From contig CAYPCQ010000014.1 in the NCBI GenBank assembly GCA_964409245.1, positions 32,284-96,283 of the forward strand: a stretch of 64,000 bases of DNA. The letters are read 5' to 3'. Below, in pieces: positions 52,592-61,815 of this stretch. The notes beneath the pieces were generated by a model. That model did not search any database. It saw nothing but the letters and a program-made list of their open reading frames with translations, and was not told where the DNA came from. How positions within the stretch are numbered: position 1 is the first letter of the stretch; every line of letters begins with the position of its first letter. This stretch comes from CAIMWS01 sp964409245 (GTDB lineage Bacteria > Verrucomicrobiota > Verrucomicrobiia > Limisphaerales > UBA1319). The position numbers and the translations under genes are program-made.

Positions 52592-53701
52592 ATGAAAAAC
52601 ACTATTAAATTATTCACGATCCTGTGCGCCAGCCTGTTCGCGCTGGGCCTTTTCACCGGTTATGGCCAGAGTGCCACCTCGGTGCGGCGCCAGGTCTCCG
52701 CCAGCATCCGCATCAAAGGCTCCAAGCCCACGGCCGCTGAATCCGCCGCTTTGCTCAACGCCGCCAAGGCAGAGATCATTGCCGCCCATATCAAGGAAGC
52801 CCCCCAATCCCGCCAGAATCTCCTGGTTCCCCTCGAGGCCACTCTCAAGTCCAATGTGGACCGCATCCTTTCCGCCGTTCAGGTCGTCGCCGAGCAGACT
52901 GACCGCAAGGCCAAAACCCAGACCATCTCCATCGTCGCCGATGTGAACGAAACCGCCATCGACCAATTCATCACCCCCGCCGGCCCGGCGGCCACCCAAT
53001 CCGACGGCCCGAAACACTACATCGCCCTGGTTTTCGTCTCCCGCCGCCAGGCCAGCGTCAAGGAATTGGGGCCGGAAACCATCCAGGCCGCCTCGGCCAT
53101 GAATTCCACCACCGAAAGCGCCAGCCAGACTTCCGCTGGGGGTGCCGCCACGGTTGCCTCCTCATCCAAGCAGGATTCCGCCACCATCACCAAGAGCGCC
53201 GTCGTGAAATCCTCCAACAAAATAAATTACGAGGCTTCCACCTCCGGCGAACTCGACGCCGCCATCTCCGCCGTGCTCGCGGACCGCAACTTCAAATTGG
53301 TCGATCCCGCCACCGTCCGCACGCGCAGCAAGGGAGCCTTCGCCGTCGAGAAATTCGTCGAGCAATTCAAAGCCGGCAACGATATCGATGCCCAGGTCGT
53401 CGAAGATGCCAGCACCGCCTGCCAGCAGATGAAGCTCCCCTTCTACGGCTTCGGCTCCCTCACCTTGGAACCGCCCCAGCCCGATCCTGTCAGCGGCCGC
53501 ACCCGTGTGAATGTCCAGATCTATGCCAAGGTGATTGATTGCCGGGACGCTTTCCCAACCACTTTGGCCTCCGTCGAAGCCACCCAGTATTCGGCTCTTG
53601 GCAGCAGCCAGACTGAGGCCGAAACCGCCGCCCTCAACGGCGCGGCCAAGACCGTGGCCCGGCTTCTGGCCGATAAGTTCAATGCCAGAGGCGTCCGCTA
53701 A
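52592..53701 (+). CDS. Exported LPP20/FlgT-like protein (cluster gene 2)
   Basis: 369 aa; signal peptide ILCASLFALGLFTGYGQSA. Residues about 30-150 (RIKGSKPTAAESAALLNAAK, LVPLEATLKSNVDRILSAVQ) recall the N-terminal domain of FlgT/LPP20-type outer-membrane proteins, in which conserved Ala-rich helices precede a strand ending in V-E-x-x-x-V. Residues about 215-365 repeat that theme (ALADRNFKLVDPATVR, FYGFGSLTLEPPQPD, SQTEAETAALNGAAKTVARL). A Ser/Thr-rich linker (about 165-205) joins the halves. FlgT-type proteins form rings in the outer membrane. The similarity is by eye and weak, but the neighbour at 54636 carries a clearer CsgG/FlgT domain. Confidence 0.65.
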   Translation: MKNTIKLFTILCASLFALGLFTGYGQSATSVRRQVSASIRIKGSKPTAAESAALLNAAKAEIIAAHIKEAPQSRQNLLVPLEATLKSNVDRILSAVQVVAEQTDRKAKTQTISIVADVNETAIDQFITPAGPAATQSDGPKHYIALVFVSRRQASVKELGPETIQAASAMNSTTESASQTSAGGAATVASSSKQDSATITKSAVVKSSNKINYEASTSGELDAAISAVLADRNFKLVDPATVRTRSKGAFAVEKFVEQFKAGNDIDAQVVEDASTACQQMKLPFYGFGSLTLEPPQPDPVSGRTRVNVQIYAKVIDCRDAFPTTLASVEATQYSALGSSQTEAETAALNGAAKTVARLLADKFNARGVR

Positions 53702-53755
53702 AACCGAGCTTCGGTAAACGCAAAAAAAAACAAAACAACCAAACCAAAACCAAAC

Positions 53756-54403
53756 ATGAATAAACATACCTTGTTGAATCGCTTGGCGCTCGTCGCTGTG
53801 GCCGGCTTGCTGGCCATTTCCGCCCAATCCGCCCAAGCCCAATTGGGCGGACTCGGCAAAAGCATCCCGGGCGCCGGCGGGGGCGGGGGCGCGGCCGGGA
53901 TTGACCTCGGAGCCAAAGAAACCGAATTGTTCACCAAATTCTCCCCCGCCAGCAAATTGCTCGCCGAAGCCGCCGACTATTACAGCCAGGCGCTGAAGCT
54001 CAAAGTCAAAGACGAACGGAAAAAAGCCGAAGGCAAAAGCGAGCAAACCCAGGCCCTGGCCAATTACACCCACGCCAAGACCGTCTTCGAGCAGGTCTTG
54101 AAGGAGTCGAAAAAATCCAATGCCGCCTCCCTCTCTCCCGAGGCCAAGGAATTGCTGAAGAAAGGCCATGAGAAACTGCTGGAGGGCGGGGCCGCCTTCG
54201 TGCAGATGGCCGTCCCCACTGCCCTGGCCATCAAGGAGATCACCGATAAGGATCCCAAAGCCCTGGTGGGCCATATGAACCTCGTCAAATTGGCCGCCAT
54301 TTGCGCCAAAGATGGCGTCACCCTGGTCGGTTATTTAGGGGCCTCCAACAAAATCGCCAAAACCAATAATGTCCCCGTAAAAGAAGCCGGCGAATTCAAA
54401 TAG
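53756..54403 (+). CDS. Exported helical protein of unknown family (cluster gene 3)
   Basis: 215 aa; signal peptide ALVAVAGLLAISAQSAQAQ. A glycine-rich linker (about 40-50: GAGGGGGAAG) is followed by an all-helical, Lys/Ala-rich body (LLAEAADYYSQALKLKVKDE, LSPEAKELLKKGHEKLLEGG, LAIKEITDKDPKALVGHMNL). Small, basic, no cysteines in motif positions. The form suits a periplasmic adaptor or coiled-coil partner. No function can be assigned. It is followed by a 232-bp spacer with a 13-bp inverted repeat. Confidence 0.75.
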   Translation: MNKHTLLNRLALVAVAGLLAISAQSAQAQLGGLGKSIPGAGGGGGAAGIDLGAKETELFTKFSPASKLLAEAADYYSQALKLKVKDERKKAEGKSEQTQALANYTHAKTVFEQVLKESKKSNAASLSPEAKELLKKGHEKLLEGGAAFVQMAVPTALAIKEITDKDPKALVGHMNLVKLAAICAKDGVTLVGYLGASNKIAKTNNVPVKEAGEFK

Positions 54404-54493
54404 TTGATTCTGCCGGCCTCCAGGGGGGCAGAATAGCCCCTCCTTTGGCCGCTTTTGGGATTTTCCTGAAGCCAATCAAATATGAAACCATTT

Positions 54494-54568
54494 CTTGCCC
54501 CGGGGAGGGACATTCGTGCGCTCTGTCTGCCCGGTTTGTCCAAGCCTATATTGCTTCCCCGGGGCAAG
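54494..54568. repeat. 13-bp inverted repeat between cluster genes 3 and 4
   Basis: CTTGCCCCGGGGA (54494-54506) and TCCCCGGGGCAAG (54556-54568) are exact inverted copies with 49 bp between. Each arm also contains a small self-complementary CCCCGGGG. It could act as a processing or attenuation hairpin within the cluster transcript. Confidence 0.55.
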
Positions 54569-54635
54569 TCTTCATTCGGTATTCCTCATCGGCCATGCAT
54601 TCGTGTTTTTAAACAAAATTGAACTGAACTGATTT

Positions 54636-56201
54636 ATGAGTGACGATTCAAGTGGAGGTAAAACAAAGCTGGTTGTGGGCGGAACCGTGACGGCGGTGAT
54701 TACCTTGGCTGTTACATTCCTCACCCCAATACTGAAAAAAGGCGGCGAAGATCTGGCTGGCGTCTCATCTTCGTCGGCCAAGCAACCCGCTGTCGTCGTA
54801 GTGCAAACCCCTTCTGCTGGAGGGGGTGCCAGTATGGCCACAGCTACGACAGTGCCAGCCAGCGCCGGTGGCAATTCGCCCACAGTGGTGGTGGTGCAGA
54901 CTCCATCGCCTTCCCCTGCTCCTGCCCCGGAAAACACATCCGTCACCCCTGGATCCACTTCAGAAGCGCTGGCTGCGCCTGCGGCGCCCCGCGAGCCAAA
55001 GAAAATCAGCAACGACCTCTCCATTCCCCACTACGAGAATACCGCGGAAGTGCAATACTTCGAAAGCAGTGGCACCGGCAGCGCCGATGATCGCGATACC
55101 GCTGTGATGAAAGCTTTGGAAGAAGCCCTGAGCAAGCAAGGATCCCAGCTTCACGCGGATGTCCGCCTTAAGATGCTGGCTGAAACAAAAAAGCTGAATG
55201 ACACCAAGGTCCGCCGCGTAGAGCAGTCGATGGCCTCCGATTTCGAGCGGGTCACCGGCGGTTTGCTCCGCTGGTGGGATATCAAAACCGAGGAGGATGA
55301 CGGCCGGCGCTACACCATCGAGGTGGCAGCAGTGGTGGCCAAAATCACCGCCCAGGCCGGCAAGCATTCCACCCGCAAGACGCTGGCGGTACTGCCTTTC
55401 AAGGTCAATTCCGATGTTCACATGAACGACCGTGTTCTCCAGGCAGGAGCCATAGGCGCCCAGTTGCGGGAAACCGCCCTGAGTTACCTGGTCAACAGCC
55501 GAAAATTCGCCGTCCTGGACAAAACCTTTACCGAGGAATTGGATCGTTTGACGGGTGAGCGCCCCAGCGCCGATCCCATCCAGCAGGCCATTGATGCCGC
55601 GAAGAAACTCGGCGCTGAATATGTCGTCATCGGTTTGGTGGATGGCCTGAATGTCCAAAGCCGCAAAATCGGCAACCTCCAAGTCCCGGCCGTGGATGGC
55701 CTGGTGAGCATGCGCATCATTGACCTTGCCTCCCGCCAGACCGTCCTCGCCAGTTCCATTCAGGTCGCCACCCTGCCTGATTTGGACATCGGCGGCAATC
55801 GCCCGGAAAATGCCATCGCAGATGCCCTCGGCAAGTCCATGTCCGAGCGCACCATGGAGACCATATACCCATTCAAAGTCGCCGCCCTCAATGGCGACGA
55901 TGAAGTCATGCTCAACCGCGGCGGTGATGATTTGTCAGTGGGCCAGCGTTTCGACCTGTTCAACCTTGGCGATGAGGTCAAGGATCCCAGCAACGGCGAA
56001 TCCCTCGGCCGGGTGGAGCGTAAGATCGGGACCGTGGAGGTCGTCCGCGTGGAGCCAAAGGCATCCTACGCCAAAATCATTGGCAAGACCAAGGAAACCG
56101 TTCAGGTGGAAGCCATTTGCCGCAAGCCTCAAACCCCAAAAGCCGAAGCCAAGGCAAAACCGGTCTCCGCAGGAAGTGAAATCGATAACTTGTTTAAATA
56201 G
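54636..56201 (+). CDS. Membrane-anchored CsgG/FlgT-like protein (cluster gene 4)
   Basis: 521 aa. A single N-terminal transmembrane segment (about 10-32, LVVGGTVTAVITLAVTFLTP) is followed by a Pro/Ser/Thr-rich linker (about 40-125). Residues about 150-245 are an N-terminal FlgT-like domain (DRDTAVMKALEEALSKQGSQ). Residues about 247-420 fit CsgG: KTLAVLPFKVNSDVHMNDRV, SYLVNSRKFAVLDKTFTEEL, KLGAEYVVIGLVDGLN, VSMRIIDLASRQTVLAS. Residues about 424-480 fit the FlgT C-terminal SH3-like domain (GGDDLSVGQRFDLFNLGDEV, DPSNGESLGRVERKIGTVEV). CsgG forms an export pore and FlgT an outer-membrane ring; here the inner-membrane-type anchor instead of a lipobox is unusual. It is probably the architectural core of the cluster product. 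Confidence 0.8.
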   Translation: MSDDSSGGKTKLVVGGTVTAVITLAVTFLTPILKKGGEDLAGVSSSSAKQPAVVVVQTPSAGGGASMATATTVPASAGGNSPTVVVVQTPSPSPAPAPENTSVTPGSTSEALAAPAAPREPKKISNDLSIPHYENTAEVQYFESSGTGSADDRDTAVMKALEEALSKQGSQLHADVRLKMLAETKKLNDTKVRRVEQSMASDFERVTGGLLRWWDIKTEEDDGRRYTIEVAAVVAKITAQAGKHSTRKTLAVLPFKVNSDVHMNDRVLQAGAIGAQLRETALSYLVNSRKFAVLDKTFTEELDRLTGERPSADPIQQAIDAAKKLGAEYVVIGLVDGLNVQSRKIGNLQVPAVDGLVSMRIIDLASRQTVLASSIQVATLPDLDIGGNRPENAIADALGKSMSERTMETIYPFKVAALNGDDEVMLNRGGDDLSVGQRFDLFNLGDEVKDPSNGESLGRVERKIGTVEVVRVEPKASYAKIIGKTKETVQVEAICRKPQTPKAEAKAKPVSAGSEIDNLFK

Positions 56202-56250
56202 GTTTTTGTAATATTATTTAACATAAATGCTAGTTACTTAAAAAATCCAT

Positions 56251-58074
56251 ATGATTACTTATACACACACCAAAACACGATACCTAAATACTCTCATCGT
56301 TCTGTTGTTAGGAATATTGGCGTTGAATGCGCCTATTCGTGCCCAGCAAAGTGATGATTCGGATAATACTCAAGATAATAATGCTGCTGCTTCAGTTTCT
56401 CCAAAGAAGGCAGCATCAAAAAGTCAAAATGCTTCATCATCAAAAAAGGTTGCTGTTCCAACTATATCGGATGGGGAAGGAAATTACGACCCTGACAAAG
56501 ACCAAGGCCAAGAAGCAGTAATTGATGCAGCCAGACAAAAACCTGCTAGAGTACAGTCCGGTTTATCTGAGGATCAATTCCCAGCCACAGCAAAAAATGC
56601 TCTTACAAAAAAGTTATCAGATTGTGGTATTAAATCCTCTTGGGATAATACAAAATGTCGGATGGCTGGAGTTGCAACTTTTTCCTTTCCAATGGATGGC
56701 ACTGATATCGAAGAATACATGCTGCTTCGTCAAGTCGCGGCCTTGGGTGCCATGGTTAGCGCACAGGCAGAATTGGCAAAATGGATGGGAACCAAGGCTG
56801 ATATGTCCGTAACGATAAATAATCCAGGAGATCCATTTAAACTTCAAAATGACGATAAATTAGAAACAATAAAATCAAAAAAGGCACAAGCGAAAGCCAA
56901 AGTTGAAAAAGCAGGCATCATACTTACTAAATCTGAAGAATCGGCACTTGCCGGAGTGACAACGTCTGATCGAATCAAAGTTGTTGAAGATGCACTAATT
57001 AAGAAAATAGACACGAATTACAATAGTGCACAAATACCGGATAAAAAGCAGTCTCTTGCTAAAGATGCGCTTTTAGAATTGCAAACTGCTAAGGATGAAC
57101 TCGCAACTTTAGAAAATGATTTTTCAAATTATAAGACTCTTTACAGAAAAAGGGAGGTTGAGGCATCATCCAAACTAACTTACGATCATTATATATTTGG
57201 AATGAATGCTTTATTTTGGGCTGAAAATGTCACCCCAGGGCCAGAATCCCAGTTGCAAATGGCAGTAGCTTATGTGTGGAGTCCAAAGCTTGCCCAATCC
57301 GCGTATGCCGCGCTCATGGGTGATCCATCGCTTGAGCCTGAAATCTCGGCCAAAGGTGATCTGCCACTCGCAGATTGGCTGAATCAGCAAGACTTAACAA
57401 CTTTTGGTGCTTTTCGGTATTATGTGGATGACCAAGGGGAACGCTGGTACCTGGGTGCCAGTGCTCGCGCCGGAGGTGACGATGATGCTTCAGATGCTGC
57501 CAGCATGTCGGCCATAATGAATCTATATATGCCGCTATCTTCAAAACTGATTGGTTTTGAGGAACAGAAGATAAAGGTTTGGAATGGCAAAAAAGGCAGT
57601 TCAGCGAAGGAGGATTTAGCCAAGATGTTGGAATCCATCGCCCACCCCAATACACGGGGACTTAATAAGGTTGTGAATCGGGACATATGGTGGCCAGCGA
57701 AAGGCATGGAAGGCAACAAGGATGGGCGAGTTCAAGCGGCTATAGCTGTTTATGCCTTGGCCGCTTCGTCTGGTGCAGCTGCTCTTAAAGCGGAAGTGGA
57801 AAATGCGCTCAAACTAGCACAAATCCAACGCGAAAACAACCGTCGATGGATGGAGCATGAGCAAAGCAATGCAATCGTGGATAATGCTAAAAAGGAAAGC
57901 CTGCCCTCACGGGTTCCGAAGTTAGTCAAGGACCAGCAGAAGCAAAAGGGCAAAGCTGCCATTGAGGATGAACAAGAGTCAGAGCCTGTTGCAGCCCCTC
58001 AAAAAAGCAAAGGCAAAATGACGGCCAAGCCAGGTGTCAGAGTCACCCCTGGGAAAGTCAAAGATGATTTTTAA
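56251..58074 (+). CDS. AT-rich exported protein of unknown family (cluster gene 5)
   Basis: 607 aa; signal peptide NTLIVLLLGILALNAPIRAQ. A charged Ser/Asp-rich linker (about 32-75) is followed by helical and beta regions (EEYMLLRQVAALGAMVSAQA, TNYNSAQIPDKKQSLAKDAL), then residues about 310-430 (YIFGMNALFWAENVTPGPES, FGAFRYYVDDQGERWYLGAS), and a Lys-rich C-terminal tail (KQKGKAAIEDEQESEPVA). Base composition and codon use are visibly more AT-rich than genes 1-4 and 7-9, which suggests a separate origin. I do not recognise the family. Its end overlaps the start of gene 6, so the two are coupled. Confidence 0.8.
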   Translation: MITYTHTKTRYLNTLIVLLLGILALNAPIRAQQSDDSDNTQDNNAAASVSPKKAASKSQNASSSKKVAVPTISDGEGNYDPDKDQGQEAVIDAARQKPARVQSGLSEDQFPATAKNALTKKLSDCGIKSSWDNTKCRMAGVATFSFPMDGTDIEEYMLLRQVAALGAMVSAQAELAKWMGTKADMSVTINNPGDPFKLQNDDKLETIKSKKAQAKAKVEKAGIILTKSEESALAGVTTSDRIKVVEDALIKKIDTNYNSAQIPDKKQSLAKDALLELQTAKDELATLENDFSNYKTLYRKREVEASSKLTYDHYIFGMNALFWAENVTPGPESQLQMAVAYVWSPKLAQSAYAALMGDPSLEPEISAKGDLPLADWLNQQDLTTFGAFRYYVDDQGERWYLGASARAGGDDDASDAASMSAIMNLYMPLSSKLIGFEEQKIKVWNGKKGSSAKEDLAKMLESIAHPNTRGLNKVVNRDIWWPAKGMEGNKDGRVQAAIAVYALAASSGAAALKAEVENALKLAQIQRENNRRWMEHEQSNAIVDNAKKESLPSRVPKLVKDQQKQKGKAAIEDEQESEPVAAPQKSKGKMTAKPGVRVTPGKVKDDF

Positions 58075-58825
58075 TCCACATAAGACAATAAGGGCGGCAC
58101 TACTCGCCGCCCTTATGTTCAACCTCAGCGGCTATTCTCTATATCCTGCACAGGAGGACACTAAATCGGCAATGGAAGCAAAAAAGGCCAGCGGCGATTA
58201 CGCCTCGAGAGTGGAAGCCGAAAACAAAAGGCGTGAGCGCGAACTGGCTGTCATGCTTGGCAAAACAAATGCCAATGAACTCAGCGCGCAAAGCGGTCCG
58301 CCAAAGGGTCGTTCGCAGTCCTCGATGAAAAGGACAACTCCGGAGAACCTCAGCTTGGTTGATATCACCGTCTGGGCCTGCTCCAGAGATCGATCGGAAA
58401 TCGATTCTACTGCCGCCGCAGAAATGCAGGGCCGCCAATTATTGCTCTTCGCCAAAGGTGCGTTCGTAAAGGTCATAGATGACGGATTAAAAATCCAATC
58501 CAGTGGGGTTTTACCAGGAGTTCAGGTCACTAGGATTAAAGATGCTTACCTTTACACAGTTCTTCAGCTTGATGCAAGCATTGGTATCCAAAAACACGAA
58601 GGCATGAGATTGATTGAGTCTAAATCCTATTTGATACCTTTAAAAAGCATCGTTCAATCTATTTCCGAAAACGCTGAGCGGGTATTCAGAAACAACCTTG
58701 GGGAAAATCCGGATGCCACGAAAGGGCTGATTATATTGCGTAAGATGGAGTTGCGCGACCCATCCATCAAGTACGGACCACGGTGCCGGTATTGGATGGA
58801 TATTTACGCAACTGATAAATTATGA
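58064..58825 (+). CDS. Exported protein of unknown family (cluster gene 6)
   Basis: 253 aa from ATG at 58064, chosen because it gives a signal peptide directly (MIFNPHKTIRAALLAALMFN); an in-frame ATG at 58034 adds ten residues with no signal features. The start overlaps gene 5 by 11 bp. Residues about 30-80 are charged and helical (KASGDYASRVEAENKRRERE). Residues about 95-250 form a beta-rich domain (VDITVWACSRDRSEIDSTAA, LFAKGAFVKVIDDGLKIQSS, YLYTVLQLDASIGIQKHEG) ending CRYWMDIYATDKL. It is moderately AT-rich like gene 5. No known function. Confidence 0.75.
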   Translation: MIFNPHKTIRAALLAALMFNLSGYSLYPAQEDTKSAMEAKKASGDYASRVEAENKRRERELAVMLGKTNANELSAQSGPPKGRSQSSMKRTTPENLSLVDITVWACSRDRSEIDSTAAAEMQGRQLLLFAKGAFVKVIDDGLKIQSSGVLPGVQVTRIKDAYLYTVLQLDASIGIQKHEGMRLIESKSYLIPLKSIVQSISENAERVFRNNLGENPDATKGLIILRKMELRDPSIKYGPRCRYWMDIYATDKL

Positions 58826-58864
58826 TTATGTTATATTGAACACAAGTTTAACAATAATATTACT

Positions 58865-59926
58865 TTGTTAAAATATATATTAATTATATTTTTTGCTGTG
58901 ATGGGTTTTTTGCTGGGCGCTGTGGCTGGTTTTTTCGCGGCTGTCGCTATGAATCCTGAAGCTGGCCCAGCCTACATTTTCTGGGGCGGTATCGCCGGAA
59001 CCTTGGGGTTGCTTTACACCTTCGGTTGCATTGGCACCCTGATCAAGGGATTCTTCCTTGCCTGTGCGGGTGCGGTGGCGGGTTACGCCGCCGGTTGGGG
59101 TGCCAGCTTGGCTTGGAGTGGATCTGGATTCCAATTGCCATATTGGGGTGCCTCGATGGGCGCGGTAGTCTTCGCCTGCTGGCCGCCCAGGATGTTCCGC
59201 TCCGCCGCTGAATTGGCGCCGTTCCGCGGCAAGAACGCGGCCCGGGAAGCCGAGCGGGCCCGGGCGGGATACAACTTGCCGTCCGCCTCCGGTTCCCTGC
59301 CCGCGCCACCGCCTTACCGGAGCGACGGGGTCAAAATCGGCATCCAGCAAGTCCAGCAGGAGTTGAACCGCCTGGCGCCTGGTGTTGATTTCGGCATTTC
59401 CCACGGCGTCGCCCGGGATGCCAGCTTTTTCGCCGCTGATTTGGATTACATCCGCGGCCCGTTTTTCGACTATGTCGCCAGCCGGATGCGCGCTGAAGGC
59501 ATCACCGGTTGGTTGGACAGCAAATTCGATTGCGACGATTTCGCCTACTACCTGGGGCAGTGCGCCACCATGTGCCTCCATCACTCCAGCCTTTCCAAAG
59601 CCACCCACTCCATCCTCGTCTCCACTGTCCAGATCGCAAAAGGCGCCTCTTTGCTCAACGTCGGCGGGGCAGAAAATGCCTTCCATGCCAACAACCTCAT
59701 CCGCTGCACTGATGGCAACTGGTATTTCATCGAGCCGCAGGAGGCACTCCACGGCGCCGCCGCGCCGCGCAACATCCTCCTCCAGGCCCTCCTTTCCTCT
59801 CAGGGCAAAAACACCGCCCTTTTGCGCGGCCTGGGCAGCCAGATAGCGGCTGGCGATTGGATCTGCCCGGCGCGCTCGGCCTTGAGCGGCCGGGGTGTGA
59901 AATTGCTTCACGCCCGCCTGCTATGA
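58865..59926 (+). CDS. Membrane protein with papain/transglutaminase-like domain (cluster gene 7)
   Basis: 353 aa from a TTG start (no earlier ATG/GTG in frame). Residues about 3-105 contain three hydrophobic segments with glycines (YILIIFFAVMGFLLGAVAGF, GLLYTFGCIGTLIKGFFLA, GAVVFACWPP), so the N-terminus is in the inner membrane. After a linker, residues about 155-350 form a soluble domain: DSKFDCDDFAYYLGQCAT with Cys223, FHANNLI with His274, and WYFIEPQE with Glu290. The Cys / His / Glu order is that of papain-like and transglutaminase-like folds (also seen in MOA-type agglutinin C-terminal peptidases). I infer a membrane-tethered cysteine hydrolase or a dead binding version; without structure the catalysis is unproven. 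Confidence 0.72.
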   Translation: MLKYILIIFFAVMGFLLGAVAGFFAAVAMNPEAGPAYIFWGGIAGTLGLLYTFGCIGTLIKGFFLACAGAVAGYAAGWGASLAWSGSGFQLPYWGASMGAVVFACWPPRMFRSAAELAPFRGKNAAREAERARAGYNLPSASGSLPAPPPYRSDGVKIGIQQVQQELNRLAPGVDFGISHGVARDASFFAADLDYIRGPFFDYVASRMRAEGITGWLDSKFDCDDFAYYLGQCATMCLHHSSLSKATHSILVSTVQIAKGASLLNVGGAENAFHANNLIRCTDGNWYFIEPQEALHGAAAPRNILLQALLSSQGKNTALLRGLGSQIAAGDWICPARSALSGRGVKLLHARLL

Positions 59927-59949
59927 ATCTCCATTGACTATTGATTGAT

Positions 59950-61770
59950 ATGAAAACCTGCAACAAGGACGGCTGCCCGGCCAAGGGCGTGGAAACCGCA
60001 GCGGGAAAATTTTGCGCCGAATGCGGCGCACCGCTCGTTGACAAGCCGCAATGGCCCCTGCCCCGGTGTGCCAATGGATCCTGTCCCAATGCCCGGCCAC
60101 CGCAGCCATTAGCCGGGAAATTCTGCGCCGAGTGCGGCGGCCCGCTGCTGCAGGCGGAGTCCCGTCCCCCTGCCCCGCCGCCCCACCAGGCGCCGCCGCC
60201 GCTCAAAGCAGTTGCGGCTCCGGTGGTTCTGGATTCCTATGGCGGCGCCACTTTGGAAGCAGTGAAAGCCGCCGCCGCCACCGGCCACGCCGCCGCCCAG
60301 GCGGAATACGGACAGCGTTTGCTCAAAGGCGCCGGGGCCGCCCAAAACGCGGCCCAAGGCTTCCAGTGGCTCCTCAAGGCCGCCAGCCAGGGCCACGTGG
60401 AGGCACAAATGGCTTTGGCGGATTGTTTCGGGGATGGGGTCGGCTGCGAGGAGGATGAGGCAGCCGCCGCCGCCTGGTGCCTCAAGGCCGCCCAGGGGGG
60501 CCTGGCCCGCGCCCAGTTCCTGGTCGGCGTCTTGCATTACTCCGGGCAGGGCATGGTGCAGCACTACCGGGCCGCCGCCGAATGGTTCCAGAAAGCCGCC
60601 GCCCAGGATGACGCGGAAGCTCAGAACATGCTCGGCTGCTGCCACCTGCGCGGCCACGGTGTGGAGGAGGATCCGGAGGCGGCCGTGCAATGGTTCGCCA
60701 AGGCGGCGGCGCAAGGCTTGGCCGACGCGCAGAATAACCTGGGCGATTGCTATTCCAACTCCCTCGGCGTGGAGGGCAGCCTGGAAGAAGCCGCGGAATG
60801 GTACCGCAAGGCGGCCACCCAGGGCCACGCCGATGCGCGCTGGAATTTGGGAAATTGCTATTACACCGGCTGGGGAGTCGAGGAGAGCTGCGAAAAAGCG
60901 TTCCGCTGGTTCAAGATGGCCGCCGCCCAGGACCATGGGCGCGCCCTCGATTCCCTCGGGGATTGCTACCACCTCGGCCAGGGCGTGGAGAAGGATATTG
61001 AGGAGGCAGTGGCGTGCTGGCGCAAGGCCGCGGAACTGGGGGACGCCGATTTCCAATTCCGCCTGGGCAACCGCTATTTCGAGGGCAATGGCCCGCCGGA
61101 GGATAAAAGCGAGGCCATCGAGTGGTATCGCAAGGCCGCGGATCAAGGCCATGCGGAGGCCATGTTCAGCCTTGGGAAGTGCTGCGAGGCCGGCGAGGGG
61201 ATTGAAACTGATGCCGGGGAGGCTGTGCGATGGTACCTCCAGGCCGCCGAACAAAATCACGCCGGAGCCAGTGCCAGATTGGCCGATTGCTACGCCAATG
61301 GCCTCGGGGTTGAGGAAGACATGGCCGCGGCGCTGCGGATGCAGCTCAAGGCGGGCGAACTCGGAGATGCGGAAGCCCAGAGCGTGCTCGGCTACATCTT
61401 TTTTACCGGCCTGGGCGTTGAGGAGAACAAGGCGGAGGCAGTCCAATGGTACCAAAAAGCGGCTGAACAGGGGCATGCAGCCGCCCAAAATGCCTTGGGG
61501 GATTGCTATCTCCAAGGGGAAGGTGTGGAAGCCAGCCAGGAGGAAGCGGTGAAATGGTACGCGCAGGCCGCCAGCGGTTTGCAGGAGGAAGCTTTGGAAA
61601 GCCTGAAAACTCTGGCCGGGCAGGGCCATCCCGATGCCCAAAATGCCCTCGGAGAATGTTATTACTACGGCCACATCGTGGCGGAGGACAACGACCTGGC
61701 CGCCAAATGGTACCGCAAAGCCGCTGCCCAAGGCCACGCGGAGGCCCAGGCTAACCTGGAACGGATCTGA
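59950..61770 (+). CDS. Zinc-ribbon protein with thirteen Sel1 repeats (cluster gene 8)
   Basis: 606 aa from ATG at 59950 (a TTG at 59941 would add three residues). Residues 1-65 hold two short zinc ribbons, each of the form C-x4-C-P...FCAECG (CNKDGCPAKG and CANGSCPNAR). After a Pro-rich linker, residues about 105-600 are 13 Sel1-like repeats of 36 residues with the A-x-x-x-L-G-x-C-Y-x-x-G-x-G-V-E-x-[DE]...W-x-x-K-A-A-x-Q-G-[HD]-A-[ED] signature. Sel1 arrays are alpha-helical scaffolds that organise signalling and envelope complexes. There is no signal peptide, so it is cytoplasmic. Next to the FHA protein, a scaffold role is likely. Confidence 0.92.
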   Translation: MKTCNKDGCPAKGVETAAGKFCAECGAPLVDKPQWPLPRCANGSCPNARPPQPLAGKFCAECGGPLLQAESRPPAPPPHQAPPPLKAVAAPVVLDSYGGATLEAVKAAAATGHAAAQAEYGQRLLKGAGAAQNAAQGFQWLLKAASQGHVEAQMALADCFGDGVGCEEDEAAAAAWCLKAAQGGLARAQFLVGVLHYSGQGMVQHYRAAAEWFQKAAAQDDAEAQNMLGCCHLRGHGVEEDPEAAVQWFAKAAAQGLADAQNNLGDCYSNSLGVEGSLEEAAEWYRKAATQGHADARWNLGNCYYTGWGVEESCEKAFRWFKMAAAQDHGRALDSLGDCYHLGQGVEKDIEEAVACWRKAAELGDADFQFRLGNRYFEGNGPPEDKSEAIEWYRKAADQGHAEAMFSLGKCCEAGEGIETDAGEAVRWYLQAAEQNHAGASARLADCYANGLGVEEDMAAALRMQLKAGELGDAEAQSVLGYIFFTGLGVEENKAEAVQWYQKAAEQGHAAAQNALGDCYLQGEGVEASQEEAVKWYAQAASGLQEEALESLKTLAGQGHPDAQNALGECYYYGHIVAEDNDLAAKWYRKAAAQGHAEAQANLERI

Positions 61771-61815
61771 CCTCCCTTGGTTCGATCACCACTTCCTGAT
61801 GCGAGTTGATTATTT

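Noticed and set aside
58826..58864. Promoter directly before cluster gene 7 (TTGAAC...TATTAC)
   Set aside because: The -10 box would abut the start codon, leaving no room for a transcript leader; AT-rich composition explains it.
60109..61737. 542-codon minus-strand open frame
   Set aside because: Mirror of the Sel1 array; hydrophobic-looking but periodic at 36 codons exactly like the sense gene.
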